From: an uncultured Saprospiraceae bacterium
Lineage (GTDB): Bacteria; Bacteroidota; Bacteroidia; Chitinophagales; Saprospiraceae
DNA: 40,768 nt
Direction: 5' to 3'
Assembly (NCBI GenBank): GCA_937872405.1
Contig: CALMSP010000088.1
Location: forward strand, 1-40,768
The translations under genes were made by a program, and so were the position numbers. Below are positions 26,386 to 34,949 of this stretch, piece by piece (position 1 is the first letter of the stretch; every line of letters starts with the position of its first letter). The notes under the pieces are model-generated. The model was not told the DNA's origin and did no database searches. It saw only the letters and a program-made list of their open reading frames with translations.

Positions 26386-26601
26386 TTATCCACAATTGTG
26401 AATAAGTGTAGCGCAGAATGTGAATAAGCCGTGTATTTGTTAACCCATTGTTAAGAATAGCTCTACTTATTGAATTTAATTTTTTATTATATGATTTTAA
26501 TTCATACAAAATATAGAAGATTGATCGCTCTTTTATGGTAGAATTAGGTTTACACTTGGAAGAAAAATAGCCCCGAAAAAGGTATTGCGGAATGTGGATA
26601 A
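26386..26601. other. DnaA-box cluster: candidate oriC or DnaA-regulated dnaB promoter
   Basis: Four DnaA boxes lie in 216 bp: TTATCCACA at 26386-26394 (plus), TTATTCACA at 26397-26405 and 26419-26427 (minus), and TTATCCACA at 26593-26601 (minus). The first two form a tight inverted pair. Between the third and fourth is a strongly AT-rich stretch (26430-26540) with ATTGTTAA-like repeats, like an unwinding element. Genes to the left are mostly leftward and genes to the right of 28.2 kb mostly rightward, as around an origin. No gene is seen in 26368-26769. Confidence 0.5.
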
Positions 26602-26769
26602 AAATGCGCAGGGCGATCGGAGTGCATCAATACCCTCCGATTAAGCTGACGTATCTCCAGCTGTATTTTTTAAAATACAATTCAAAACATTATTTTAATT
26701 TGACTGCCTCACAAAGGGTAAGCGAAAAGCCAATCGTGCGTAGCCATCAGGGTTTACAAAGGCCACGCC

Positions 26770-28041
26770 TTAGGCTTTTCCTTTGAGCATCAGATTCCAA
26801 TACATAAAAGGTAATCCATATTTCTTCAATAGCCACATACTGTACTGCTCTTTGGATGTATCTACCAGACGAGAAATGATCGGATCGCTGTCGCGTTCGT
26901 TCCCATATTTAAATTCTGCCAGCAGCATTTTGCTATACCCTGTCACCAGTGGGCAAGAAGAATAGCCAGTGTAATATTTGTCGGGCGCTTGCTGATGCTG
27001 CATCACGTAAAGCAGATTTTCCACCACTACCGGCGCTTGCTTGCGAATGGCGGCGCCTGTCTTGGCTGTGGGGAGTGCGGCGGCGTCACCTAAGGCAAAC
27101 ACATTCGGATAAACATTATGTTGTAATGTGTTGATATCCACATTAATCCAGTCTTTATCGGGGCCGGATTCGTGTACTAAGCCCGAGCGCTTGATAAAAT
27201 CGGGGGCTGACTGTGGCGGCGCTAAGTGCATCATATCATAAGGTATCGCTACTTCTGTAGGCGACGAAAACTGCTCGCCAAGGTCGGTTTTATGATGATA
27301 CAATTTTTCTGGTTCGTCGGCATGCGCCATAATGGTAAAATAGGCAAGCTGCTTATCGGGGTCAATTCGAGTTATTTTATGAAAAAAACGCAATTGTATC
27401 TGCTTGCGATTCACCACGTTCATCAATTCTTGTTTGAAAGGTTCGGTACCAAAAATCACAGAACCCGGCGTGACGAAGGCTACTTGGGTTTGCGCGCGTA
27501 CTCCGTTTTTCTGAAAATATTCTTCTGCCAGATACATAATTTTTTGTGGAGCGCCCCCACATTTAATGGGTGTTGCCGGCTGGGTAAAGATGGCATTCCC
27601 ACCTTTAAAATGCTGTAATACTTTCCAGGTATGCTCTGGGTCGGTATAATTACTGCACACTTTGTCGGTTGCCAAAGCCTCCCGAAGCCCAGGCAAGGCG
27701 TCTATATCCATCTGAATACCAGGACAAACGACAAGATAATCATATGTAATAACGGAGCCGTCGCGTGTAATAATTTTATTATCAGAAGGTAGCATCTGCT
27801 CTACATAATCTTTGATCCAAGTAGCACGCTTAGGCATGACATCGCTCATGTCTCGCTCAGTAGCACGGTAAGAATAAGCGCCTGCACCTACCAGCGTCCA
27901 GGCAGCCTGATAATAATGTTTGGATGCCGCATCAATAATGGCAATATCCAATGATTTGTTCTTGCGAAATAGTTGCGCCGCCACGGTGATCCCCGCTGTA
28001 CCCGCGCCAATAATGACAATCTGATGATGGGAATTATTCAT
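26770..28041 (-). CDS. sqr: Type II sulfide:quinone oxidoreductase
   Basis: A 423-residue membrane-associated flavoprotein that oxidises sulfide to sulfane sulfur and passes electrons to the quinone pool. The FAD-binding start is IVIIGAGTAGITVAAQL. The two redox cysteines of the SQRDL/HMT2 type are present: PIKCGGAPQKIMY (Cys at about 161) and YSSCPLVTGYSKMLLAEF (Cys at about 363). NVFALGDAAALPTAKTGAAIRKQ binds the flavin, and the end (WLLKKYGLPFMYWNLML) is an amphipathic segment that may dock on the inner membrane face. Probable role: sulfide detoxification or use as an auxiliary electron donor. The upstream region carries a CRP/FNR-like palindrome. Persulfide dioxygenase or rhodanese partners are not adjacent. 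Confidence 0.92.
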   Translation of the reverse strand: MNNSHHQIVIIGAGTAGITVAAQLFRKNKSLDIAIIDAASKHYYQAAWTLVGAGAYSYRATERDMSDVMPKRATWIKDYVEQMLPSDNKIITRDGSVITYDYLVVCPGIQMDIDALPGLREALATDKVCSNYTDPEHTWKVLQHFKGGNAIFTQPATPIKCGGAPQKIMYLAEEYFQKNGVRAQTQVAFVTPGSVIFGTEPFKQELMNVVNRKQIQLRFFHKITRIDPDKQLAYFTIMAHADEPEKLYHHKTDLGEQFSSPTEVAIPYDMMHLAPPQSAPDFIKRSGLVHESGPDKDWINVDINTLQHNVYPNVFALGDAAALPTAKTGAAIRKQAPVVVENLLYVMQHQQAPDKYYTGYSSCPLVTGYSKMLLAEFKYGNERDSDPIISRLVDTSKEQYSMWLLKKYGLPFMYWNLMLKGKA

Positions 28042-28132
28042 AAAATTCAGTATTTAAGTATTAAAAGTGTGTTTTTTCAGTATGATATTCTGTATTACAA
28101 GTGCAAATTAAAATTTTTATACCCTATACTTA

Positions 28133-28148
28133 TGTGATATAGATCACT
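28133..28148. promoter_or_regulatory. CRP/FNR-family operator (TGTGA-N6-TCACT)
   Basis: TGTGATATAGATCACT is one base from the CRP consensus TGTGA-N6-TCACA. It lies between sqr and the divergent lytS-like gene. On the sqr side a -7-like TTAATTTG (28111-28104) would put the start near 28099 and the operator centre at about -41.5, the classical activator position. That placement is inference, as the -7 has one mismatch. Confidence 0.5.
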
Positions 28149-28287
28149 ACTGTGTATGATTTTTATCAAAATCCGAATTGCTTGGCAGGGATAGGTAGCA
28201 TCCTGAAAACAGACCTGTTCTTCCCGAAAATTGCCCTTTCTATCCTTCGTGCTTGCCTCTCCGCATATTTACTTGCACTTTTGCAAT

Positions 28288-29358
28288 ATGATGCATAGCA
28301 GCCACCTATTTACCCGCTATAAAGCAACTGGCGCTTTCGTGCTACACCTGCTGGTATGGGGCATTTTATTGGGTTTTCCTTTTTTGTTTTCGCCAACCGA
28401 AACGCCGCGCAACGCCACTTATATGCGCTCGGTGATGCCGCTGCTGTTTTCTGTATTCATTTTTTATGTCAATTATTTTTTACTGGCTAACAGGTTTTTA
28501 TTTAAAAGTCAAACCCTTAGTTTCTTGCTATTCAACTTGGCATTGGTCGTACTTTGCGTGTGGGGGCAGCACCTGCTGCACGAATGGTTGTGGGCGCCAC
28601 AGCGCCGGTCGCCCAGGTACGAATACTACAAAAACATGGCGCTCATTCGGCATGCTTTCTCTTTCGCTTTGACGGCGGCCGTGGCAGTGGCAGTGCGCAT
28701 TATGCAGCGTTGGCAACAATCGGAAGCTACCCGAAAAATGCAGGAAACCGAGCAACTCAAATCCACGCTAAGTCATTTACAATATCAAATACAACCCCAC
28801 TTTTTTTTTAATTCGCTAAATAATATTTATGCCCTTGTTGATATATCGCCAGAAAAAGCCAAAAACGCCATCCATCGCTTGGGTAAGCTCATGCGCTATC
28901 TGTTGCACGATACCAACGCCGAACAGGTTGCCCTTTCAAATGAAATAACGTTTTTGAAAAATTATGTGGACTTAATGCGTCTGCGCCTCACCGATAACGT
29001 ACAGGTGCAATATGATTTTCCAGAAGATACTCGCCAGATACAGATTGCCCCCCTGCTGTTTATACCCTTAGTAGAGAATAGCTTCAAGCATGGTGTGAGT
29101 GCCAAACAGTCGTCTTTTATTACCATTAAAATGCAAACACTTGATAATCAAATAGTTTTGGAGGTAAATAATACCAATTTTCCCAAGAATGAGCAGGATC
29201 AGGGTGGCTCCGGCATTGGCATTGACAACCTGAAAAAACGGCTTGAATTGTTATATCCTGATCAGTACAGCCTTCGGCAAGAAACCCAGGGCGATACCTT
29301 TAGCTCTGTACTAACCATTCATTTAGCATCCATTGGCAAACCAACAAGCATCGTATGA
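28288..29358 (+). CDS. LytS/YehU-type sensor histidine kinase
   Basis: A 356-residue inner-membrane kinase. Four hydrophobic segments (about 15-34, 48-68, 76-95 and 120-137) are followed by a short coiled coil (QQSEATRKMQETEQLKST). Next is the His_kinase region QYQIQPHFFFNSLNNIYALVD with the phosphorylated His at about 171. The ATPase part has IAPLLFIPLVENSFKHGVS (N box) and GIGIDNLKKRLELLYP (G box). It lacks a large periplasmic sensor, so it may sense a membrane-embedded signal. The ATG at 28288 is chosen since upstream residues (ASPHIYLHF) look like untranslated sequence; an in-frame start at 28231 remains possible. Its stop overlaps the regulator start, indicating tight co-expression. Confidence 0.93.
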   Translation: MMHSSHLFTRYKATGAFVLHLLVWGILLGFPFLFSPTETPRNATYMRSVMPLLFSVFIFYVNYFLLANRFLFKSQTLSFLLFNLALVVLCVWGQHLLHEWLWAPQRRSPRYEYYKNMALIRHAFSFALTAAVAVAVRIMQRWQQSEATRKMQETEQLKSTLSHLQYQIQPHFFFNSLNNIYALVDISPEKAKNAIHRLGKLMRYLLHDTNAEQVALSNEITFLKNYVDLMRLRLTDNVQVQYDFPEDTRQIQIAPLLFIPLVENSFKHGVSAKQSSFITIKMQTLDNQIVLEVNNTNFPKNEQDQGGSGIGIDNLKKRLELLYPDQYSLRQETQGDTFSSVLTIHLASIGKPTSIV

Positions 29359-30077
29359 AAAAAATTAAATGCCTCATCGTGGATGATGAACCCTTGGCAC
29401 TCGACTTAATCGAGCGCTATGTGCAGCAAACGCCTTTCTTAGAACTGGCCGGCCGGTGCGCCAATGCCTTTGAAGCTATGCAAGCATTAGAACAGTCTGA
29501 CATCGAATTGCTTTTTTTGGATATTCAAATGCCCGACCTAAATGGCGTGGCTTTTTCTCGTACCCTGCGCCCAGCGGTAAAAGTGATTTTTACAACAGCA
29601 TTTGAGCAGTACGCACTTGAAGGTTTTCGCGTGGACGCACTGGATTATCTGCTAAAACCATTTGATTATGAGGAGTTTATAAAAGCAGCCAACAAAGCAC
29701 GGGCTTGGTTTCAACGCGAGGAAGTTTTTAAAACGGGTGGGAAAAACGAACCAGACTTGTTTGTCAAATCGGAGTATCAGCTCATTCGCATCCATTTAGA
29801 TGATGTGCTGTATGCCGAAAGCATGAAAAACCACATCAAGATTCATGTATCAACACAGGATAAACCCGTGGTTACGCTGATGAGCCTAAAAAATTTGGAA
29901 ACCGCCTTGCCCACCGAACGATTTATGCGCGTACATCGCTCTTTCATTGTCAATCTTAACAAAATTGACAGCATAGAACGCAACCGGATTCTGATTCGAA
30001 ATCAAGCTATTATAATCGCTGAACCCTATCGAGAGACTTTTCAGCAATACCTGACTTCAAAATTACTTAATTCTTGA
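29355..30077 (+). CDS. LytTR-family response regulator
   Basis: A 240-residue regulator paired with the preceding kinase (ATG overlaps the kinase stop by four bases). The receiver domain (1-120) has the acid pocket CLIVDDEP, the phosphorylated Asp at about 56 in LLFLDIQMPDLNG, the Thr of VIFTTAFEQYA and the Lys of LLKPFDY. The LytTR DNA-binding domain (about 140-240) contains LFVKSEYQLIRIHLDDVLYAESMKNHIKI and RFMRVHRSFIVNLNKID, typical of the AlgR/AgrA/LytR class that binds direct repeats. The outer-membrane protein gene follows 12 bases later and is the obvious operon partner. Confidence 0.95.
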   Translation: MKKIKCLIVDDEPLALDLIERYVQQTPFLELAGRCANAFEAMQALEQSDIELLFLDIQMPDLNGVAFSRTLRPAVKVIFTTAFEQYALEGFRVDALDYLLKPFDYEEFIKAANKARAWFQREEVFKTGGKNEPDLFVKSEYQLIRIHLDDVLYAESMKNHIKIHVSTQDKPVVTLMSLKNLETALPTERFMRVHRSFIVNLNKIDSIERNRILIRNQAIIIAEPYRETFQQYLTSKLLNS

Positions 30078-30089
30078 AAAGCATTGAAA

Positions 30090-32951
30090 ATGAATACATT
30101 ACGGCCTAATTTACGTATCAGGATACTCTGCATTGCAGTCTTATTTACAAGTGCTTGGACGGCGGCGCAGGCACAAAACTTTGCCTGTTCAGGCATCATA
30201 ACGGATGGTGTAGAACCGCTCGTTGGTGTGAATGTGTTGCTCATTAGTCAGCGCGACAGTACCCGACGACAGGGGAGCATCACGGATTTAGATGGCAAGT
30301 TTGAACTGGCCAATGTGCGCGGCGGTGCTTACCAATTGCGCGCCACCTATGTCGGTTACAAAACCTTAGAAATGGAAGTCGTTATTCGTGGTGCCGATCA
30401 AAATTTGGGAGCCTTGCGCATGGAACAAGCAGCCCTGCAATTGCAAGGTGTAACAGTAGAAGCCACGCAGATACGCGCTCAACAGAAAGGTGATACCACC
30501 GAATATAACGCCGCGGCGTTCAAGGTTAATCCAGATGCGGATGCCGAACAATTGGTGCGCAAAATGCCTGGGGTAACCGTAGAAGGCGGAACGGTACGCG
30601 CCCAAGGCGAGGATGTACGCCGTGTAACGGTGGATGGGCAAGAGTTTTTTGGCGAAGATGCCGTATTAGCGCTGCGCAACCTGCCAGCGGAAGTGATTGA
30701 TCGTATTCAAGTATTCGACCGAATGAGCGACCAAGCACAGTTTACGGGTTTTAATGATGGCAACACCGAAAAGACTATCAACATCGTCACCCGAGGCGGC
30801 TTGCGCAATGCACAGTTTGGGCGCGTGTACGGCGGCTATGGTACGGATGAGCGCTACTCGGCAGGTGCTAACCTCAATTTTTTCAAAGGCAGTAGCCGCA
30901 TTTCCTTCATCGGGCTGGCGAATAACATCAACCAACAAAACTTCTCCACACAGGATTTGCTGGGCGTAGTAGGCAATAGCAGCCAACGCGGTGGACCTGG
31001 GGGAGCAGGAGGAGGTCGTGGTAGCGGCGGCGGCCCCGGCGGTCGTGGCAATTGGGGTGGCAATAACGACATCAACAACTTCTTAGTTGGGCAGCAGGGC
31101 GGCATCAATACGACGAATTCTGTCGGATTGAATTATACCGACAATTGGGGGCGTAAAGTTAAAATCAATAGCAGTTATTTTTTCAATAACTCTGGCAACG
31201 ACAGCCGCAGCATCTTACAGCGCGAGTTTTTTCTGAGTGAAAATATCAGCCAATTTTATGATGAAAACAATGTGTCGGAAAGTAATAATTTCAACCATCG
31301 CTTTAATGCTCGCATCGAATATACAATTGATTCGACGAATTCTATTATCATCACCCCCAGGCTCAGTTTTCAGAATAATCGTACCTCAAGCCTGCTGCTT
31401 GGCGCCAACCGTTTCGATGCTAATGCCTTGATTAACAGCACAGATAATGATCTGAATGCGCAAAACAATGGATTCAATTTTGGCAACAATATCCTTTATC
31501 GGCATCGAATGGCGAAGGCCGGACGCACCTTTTCTGTCAATTTAAATACCGATTTTAATGATCGCAGTGGCCGCAGCGACTTATATTCACAAAGTCTGTT
31601 TTTCAATACACAGGATTCGAGTCTTCTCAACGACCAGCGAACCAACCTGGCATCGGATGGCTACACATTAAGTGCAGGGCTGACTTACACCGAGCCTTTG
31701 GGCAAAAAAAGTATCCTGCAATTTGAATACCGACCAACGCTGGCAAAAAATGCTTCCGAACGCGAAACCAACCAGTTTGAAGAAATCACGGGCGCTTACA
31801 CTCGGTTAGACTCTGTTCTGTCCAATAGCTTTGATAATGAAACCGTTACGCAGCGCGGCGGGCTGAGCTATCGGTGGCGCGATGAAAAGGTAAACTTTGC
31901 TATTGGCGCGAACTATCAGACCGTGTTGCTATCCAGCGCACAAAATTTCCCATTAAACTTGGCTGTAGAAAAGAATTTTTACAACCTGCTTCCCAACGCT
32001 ATGTTGATACTGACGCCCAGCCGCAATCAGAGCTTGCGTATTTTTTATCGAACATTTACAATGACGCCCAACATTAATCAATTGCAAAATGTAGTAAATA
32101 ATAGCAATCCGCTACAACTTTCTACTGGTAATCCTAACCTGCGCCAGCAGTTGACGCACAGCGTTTTTATGCGGTATAATCTGACCGAACCGAACAAAGC
32201 ACGGACGCTGTTCGCATTTTTTAATACCAGCTTTACCGACGATTTTATTGCAACTTCTACGCTCATTGCCTCCCGCGACACCACCCTACAGGAAGGTGTC
32301 ACTCTGTTCAGAGGCGCGCAGCTATCTCAGCCGGTCAACCTTAGTGGCAACTGGAATGCCCGTTCGTTCTTGACCTACGGAATGCCCATGAAAGCCCTGA
32401 AAAGTAACCTCAACATCAATGCGGGCCTCAGCTATGCGCGCACGCCAGGTTTGATTAACAACGTTCAAAATGAATCGCAAACGTATAATGTAAATGGCGG
32501 GCTGGTGCTGGGTAGTAATATTAGCGAAAAAATTGACTTTACAGTGTCCTATTCTGCAAATTATAATATTGTGGAAAACACATTACAACCACAACTAAAT
32601 AACAACTTCTTTTTCCATAATGCCTCCCTGCGCTTCAACTGGCTGCCTTGGAAAGGATTAGTGCTCAATACGGACGTAACCAACACGCTATACACGGGGC
32701 TAGGAAATGATTTCAATCAGAATTTTGTACTCTGGAATGCCGCTATCGGCTACAAATTCTTGAAGGGCAACGCCGGCGAGCTGCGCCTAAATGCTTTCGA
32801 CCTGCTGGGGCAGAACAATAGCATCGCGCGGGTTGTCACAGAAACGTATGTGGAAGATAACATCACACAAGTGCTTACACGCTACTTTATGTTGTCGTTT
32901 GTATATAATTTGCGCAATTTCTCCACTGGCAATAATCGGCAAAACAAATAG
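30090..32951 (+). CDS. TonB-receptor-like outer-membrane beta-barrel protein
   Basis: A 953-residue protein with a signal peptide (RIRILCIAVLFTSAWTAAQAQ). A carboxypeptidase-regulatory-like domain follows (about 30-115, CSGIITDGVEPLVGVNVLL), then a TonB plug-like domain (about 120-240, GDTTEYNAAAFKVNPDADAE, VRRVTVDGQEFFGEDAVLALRNLPAEVIDRI). The long C-terminal beta-barrel is of the 'outer membrane beta-barrel family' class and ends in YFMLSFVYNLRNF. A Gly/Arg-rich run at about 302-325 (GGPGGAGGGRGSGGGPGGRG) probably forms an external loop. The start is the ATG at 30090, 12 bases after the regulator stop; a TTG two codons earlier is in frame. Likely an energised transporter or surface sensor linked to the two-component pair; the cargo is unknown. 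Confidence 0.9.
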   Translation: MNTLRPNLRIRILCIAVLFTSAWTAAQAQNFACSGIITDGVEPLVGVNVLLISQRDSTRRQGSITDLDGKFELANVRGGAYQLRATYVGYKTLEMEVVIRGADQNLGALRMEQAALQLQGVTVEATQIRAQQKGDTTEYNAAAFKVNPDADAEQLVRKMPGVTVEGGTVRAQGEDVRRVTVDGQEFFGEDAVLALRNLPAEVIDRIQVFDRMSDQAQFTGFNDGNTEKTINIVTRGGLRNAQFGRVYGGYGTDERYSAGANLNFFKGSSRISFIGLANNINQQNFSTQDLLGVVGNSSQRGGPGGAGGGRGSGGGPGGRGNWGGNNDINNFLVGQQGGINTTNSVGLNYTDNWGRKVKINSSYFFNNSGNDSRSILQREFFLSENISQFYDENNVSESNNFNHRFNARIEYTIDSTNSIIITPRLSFQNNRTSSLLLGANRFDANALINSTDNDLNAQNNGFNFGNNILYRHRMAKAGRTFSVNLNTDFNDRSGRSDLYSQSLFFNTQDSSLLNDQRTNLASDGYTLSAGLTYTEPLGKKSILQFEYRPTLAKNASERETNQFEEITGAYTRLDSVLSNSFDNETVTQRGGLSYRWRDEKVNFAIGANYQTVLLSSAQNFPLNLAVEKNFYNLLPNAMLILTPSRNQSLRIFYRTFTMTPNINQLQNVVNNSNPLQLSTGNPNLRQQLTHSVFMRYNLTEPNKARTLFAFFNTSFTDDFIATSTLIASRDTTLQEGVTLFRGAQLSQPVNLSGNWNARSFLTYGMPMKALKSNLNINAGLSYARTPGLINNVQNESQTYNVNGGLVLGSNISEKIDFTVSYSANYNIVENTLQPQLNNNFFFHNASLRFNWLPWKGLVLNTDVTNTLYTGLGNDFNQNFVLWNAAIGYKFLKGNAGELRLNAFDLLGQNNSIARVVTETYVEDNITQVLTRYFMLSFVYNLRNFSTGNNRQNK

Positions 32952-33011
32952 GAATAGCATACATACAAGGAGACGGCGTGAGGGGTCAGCGTGCTCTTCG
33001 CGCCGTTTTTT

Positions 33012-34247
33012 CTATTTCCGCCATAAGGCTCGCAGCCAAAAACCCGGCCGAAAAAGGCGCTCCAGATTGGCGAGATCTACTACCAACTCCGAGCAAAAGC
33101 GAATAAAATAAGCATTGTTGCTAATCACATTCGCCAGCAGATTTGCCAGCCAAGGGTAAGCCAGAAGCTGTTGTAGTCTGTAGCTCCAGCGCATTTCTGA
33201 GCCAAGCACCCGTCGCACACGCTGGTCGTAGGCGCGCATAAAATCTGCCGAAAAATCATTCGCCAACAGGCAAGCCTGCGCCTGTTCTGCCGCAAGAAAA
33301 CCACTATAAAAAGCATTGCCAATGCCTTCGCCGGTAAGCGGGTCAATCAGATGCCCGGCATCGCCCACCAGCATATAATGATCACCAGAAATTGGGCGAG
33401 GTTTCGACCCCAAAGGCAAAGGAAAACCTTTAATGTCTCCTTCCAGCGTTGCTTCTGCAAAGCGCTCACGTAGTGCCGGATGGGTTCGTAGCAACTGCTG
33501 TAGTTCCTCCCGAAGATTTACCCGACGCCGGCTTAGCTCATCTGTACGCAACCCCAGCCCCACATTGGCACGCCCATTGGGCAACGGAAAAATCCAAAAA
33601 TATCCTGGTACAATAGATTTTATAAAATGCAATTCAATGGTATCCAATCGCATCCCCTTTACGCCTTGGAAGTAGGCCCGCACAGCGCCAGCATGGTGGT
33701 GTGGGTCTTTTTGAAGCCCCGCATAGCGCCGACTAAAGGCAGACTGCGCGCCAGTGGCATCAATCAATAAGCGTGTCTTGATCTGCAATTCATTGGTAGC
33801 GTCGCCTACGATGAAGCCGTTTTCGATGCGTTGAAATGTTGTAATCGCTTTATTTTCAATGATTTGAATACGCTCACAGCGGCGAGCCTCTTGGAGCAGA
33901 AAATAATCAAAATCCAAACGAGGCGACACATAACCAGGCGTGGGTGGTACTTCAGGCGACTGCATCGGGCGAAATGGGATGTGTACTTCGCGCAAATTAG
34001 GTGCCACAAATGCAATGTTATGAATACCGATCTGCATAGGTTCTGCCGCAAAGCGATGCAAGATAGCTGGATCAAGCCGCTTTAGCAGCGTTAGTACCTT
34101 ACCACTGATGGCATCGCCGCAAACCTTATCTCTGGGGAATTGGGCTTTATCCACCAACACACAGTCAATGCCCAACGCATAAAGTTTGAGTGCCGTAGCC
34201 ACGCCCCCCGGGCCCGCGCCAATGATGCAAACATCCGTATATTGCAT
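33012..34247 (-). CDS. Geranylgeranyl-reductase-family FAD oxidoreductase
   Basis: A 411-residue flavoprotein of the p-hydroxybenzoate-hydroxylase fold. The FAD motif is VCIIGAGPGGVATALKLYALGIDCVLVDK, followed by the family motif PRDKVCGDAISGKVL with the conserved KVCGD. It then has LLIDATGAQSAFSRRYAG, a YFWIFPLPNGRANVGLGL segment typical of GGR-type enzymes, and MLVGDAGHLIDPLTGEGIGNAFYSG that holds the FAD phosphates. GGR-family enzymes reduce isoprenoid double bonds (menaquinone side chains, lipids) or act as oxidoreductases in lipid or pigment pathways; the substrate here is not clear. The gene is alone on its strand and has a leader with a promoter and a terminator-like hairpin. Confidence 0.85.
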   Translation of the reverse strand: MQYTDVCIIGAGPGGVATALKLYALGIDCVLVDKAQFPRDKVCGDAISGKVLTLLKRLDPAILHRFAAEPMQIGIHNIAFVAPNLREVHIPFRPMQSPEVPPTPGYVSPRLDFDYFLLQEARRCERIQIIENKAITTFQRIENGFIVGDATNELQIKTRLLIDATGAQSAFSRRYAGLQKDPHHHAGAVRAYFQGVKGMRLDTIELHFIKSIVPGYFWIFPLPNGRANVGLGLRTDELSRRRVNLREELQQLLRTHPALRERFAEATLEGDIKGFPLPLGSKPRPISGDHYMLVGDAGHLIDPLTGEGIGNAFYSGFLAAEQAQACLLANDFSADFMRAYDQRVRRVLGSEMRWSYRLQQLLAYPWLANLLANVISNNAYFIRFCSELVVDLANLERLFRPGFWLRALWRK

Positions 34248-34296
34248 AGGTAAAAAATATGAATGGATTTAATCAGGATACGAGCGCAAAGAGCAT

Positions 34297-34347
34297 AAAA
34301 AAGCCTGGCAGCTTATCCCGTGTGTGATTGTGATTAGAGCGCCAGGC
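34297..34347 (-). terminator. Terminator-like hairpin in the leader of the GGR-family gene
   Basis: On the minus strand GCCTGGC (34347-34341) pairs with GCCAGGC (34309-34303), extended by GCT/AGC around one bulged base, and is followed at once by TTTTTT. This is a canonical intrinsic terminator, but it sits between a good promoter and the ATG at 34247. It may end a small RNA of about 70 nt or act as an attenuator. Confidence 0.6.
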
Positions 34348-34373
34348 GAAAAGTTGTTCATAGTCATGTGATG

Positions 34374-34406
34374 CAAAGATAATGGTAAAAATCCTTAAAA
34401 TGCAAA
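34374..34406 (-). promoter_or_regulatory. Promoter TTTG-N21-TATCTTTG ahead of the GGR-family gene
   Basis: On the minus strand TTTG (34406-34403) and TATCTTTG (34381-34374), 21 bases apart, fit the Bacteroidota consensus. The start would be near 34369, about 20 bases before the terminator-like hairpin and 120 before the ATG. Confidence 0.55.
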
Positions 34407-34476
34407 TTTTTTCCATCTTTTTTGATGTGCATACAGTTTTTTCTGCAAAAAATGAACGTAGCCGACGCTTTTCCAC

Positions 34477-34507
34477 TTGTTTTAGTGTAGATTTAGTTGT
34501 AATTTTG
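34477..34507 (+). promoter_or_regulatory. Promoter of tRNA-Ser (TTG-N20-TAATTTTG)
   Basis: TTG at 34477-34479 and TAATTTTG at 34500-34507 are spaced by 20 bases, an exact match to the Bacteroidota consensus, with a start near 34512, about 43 bases before the tRNA. Confidence 0.65.
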
Positions 34508-34554
34508 CAAACCCAAGCGAAAAAGCAGGTGCAAGCACAAGCGCTTGGCAACGA

Positions 34555-34949
<395 letters not shown>

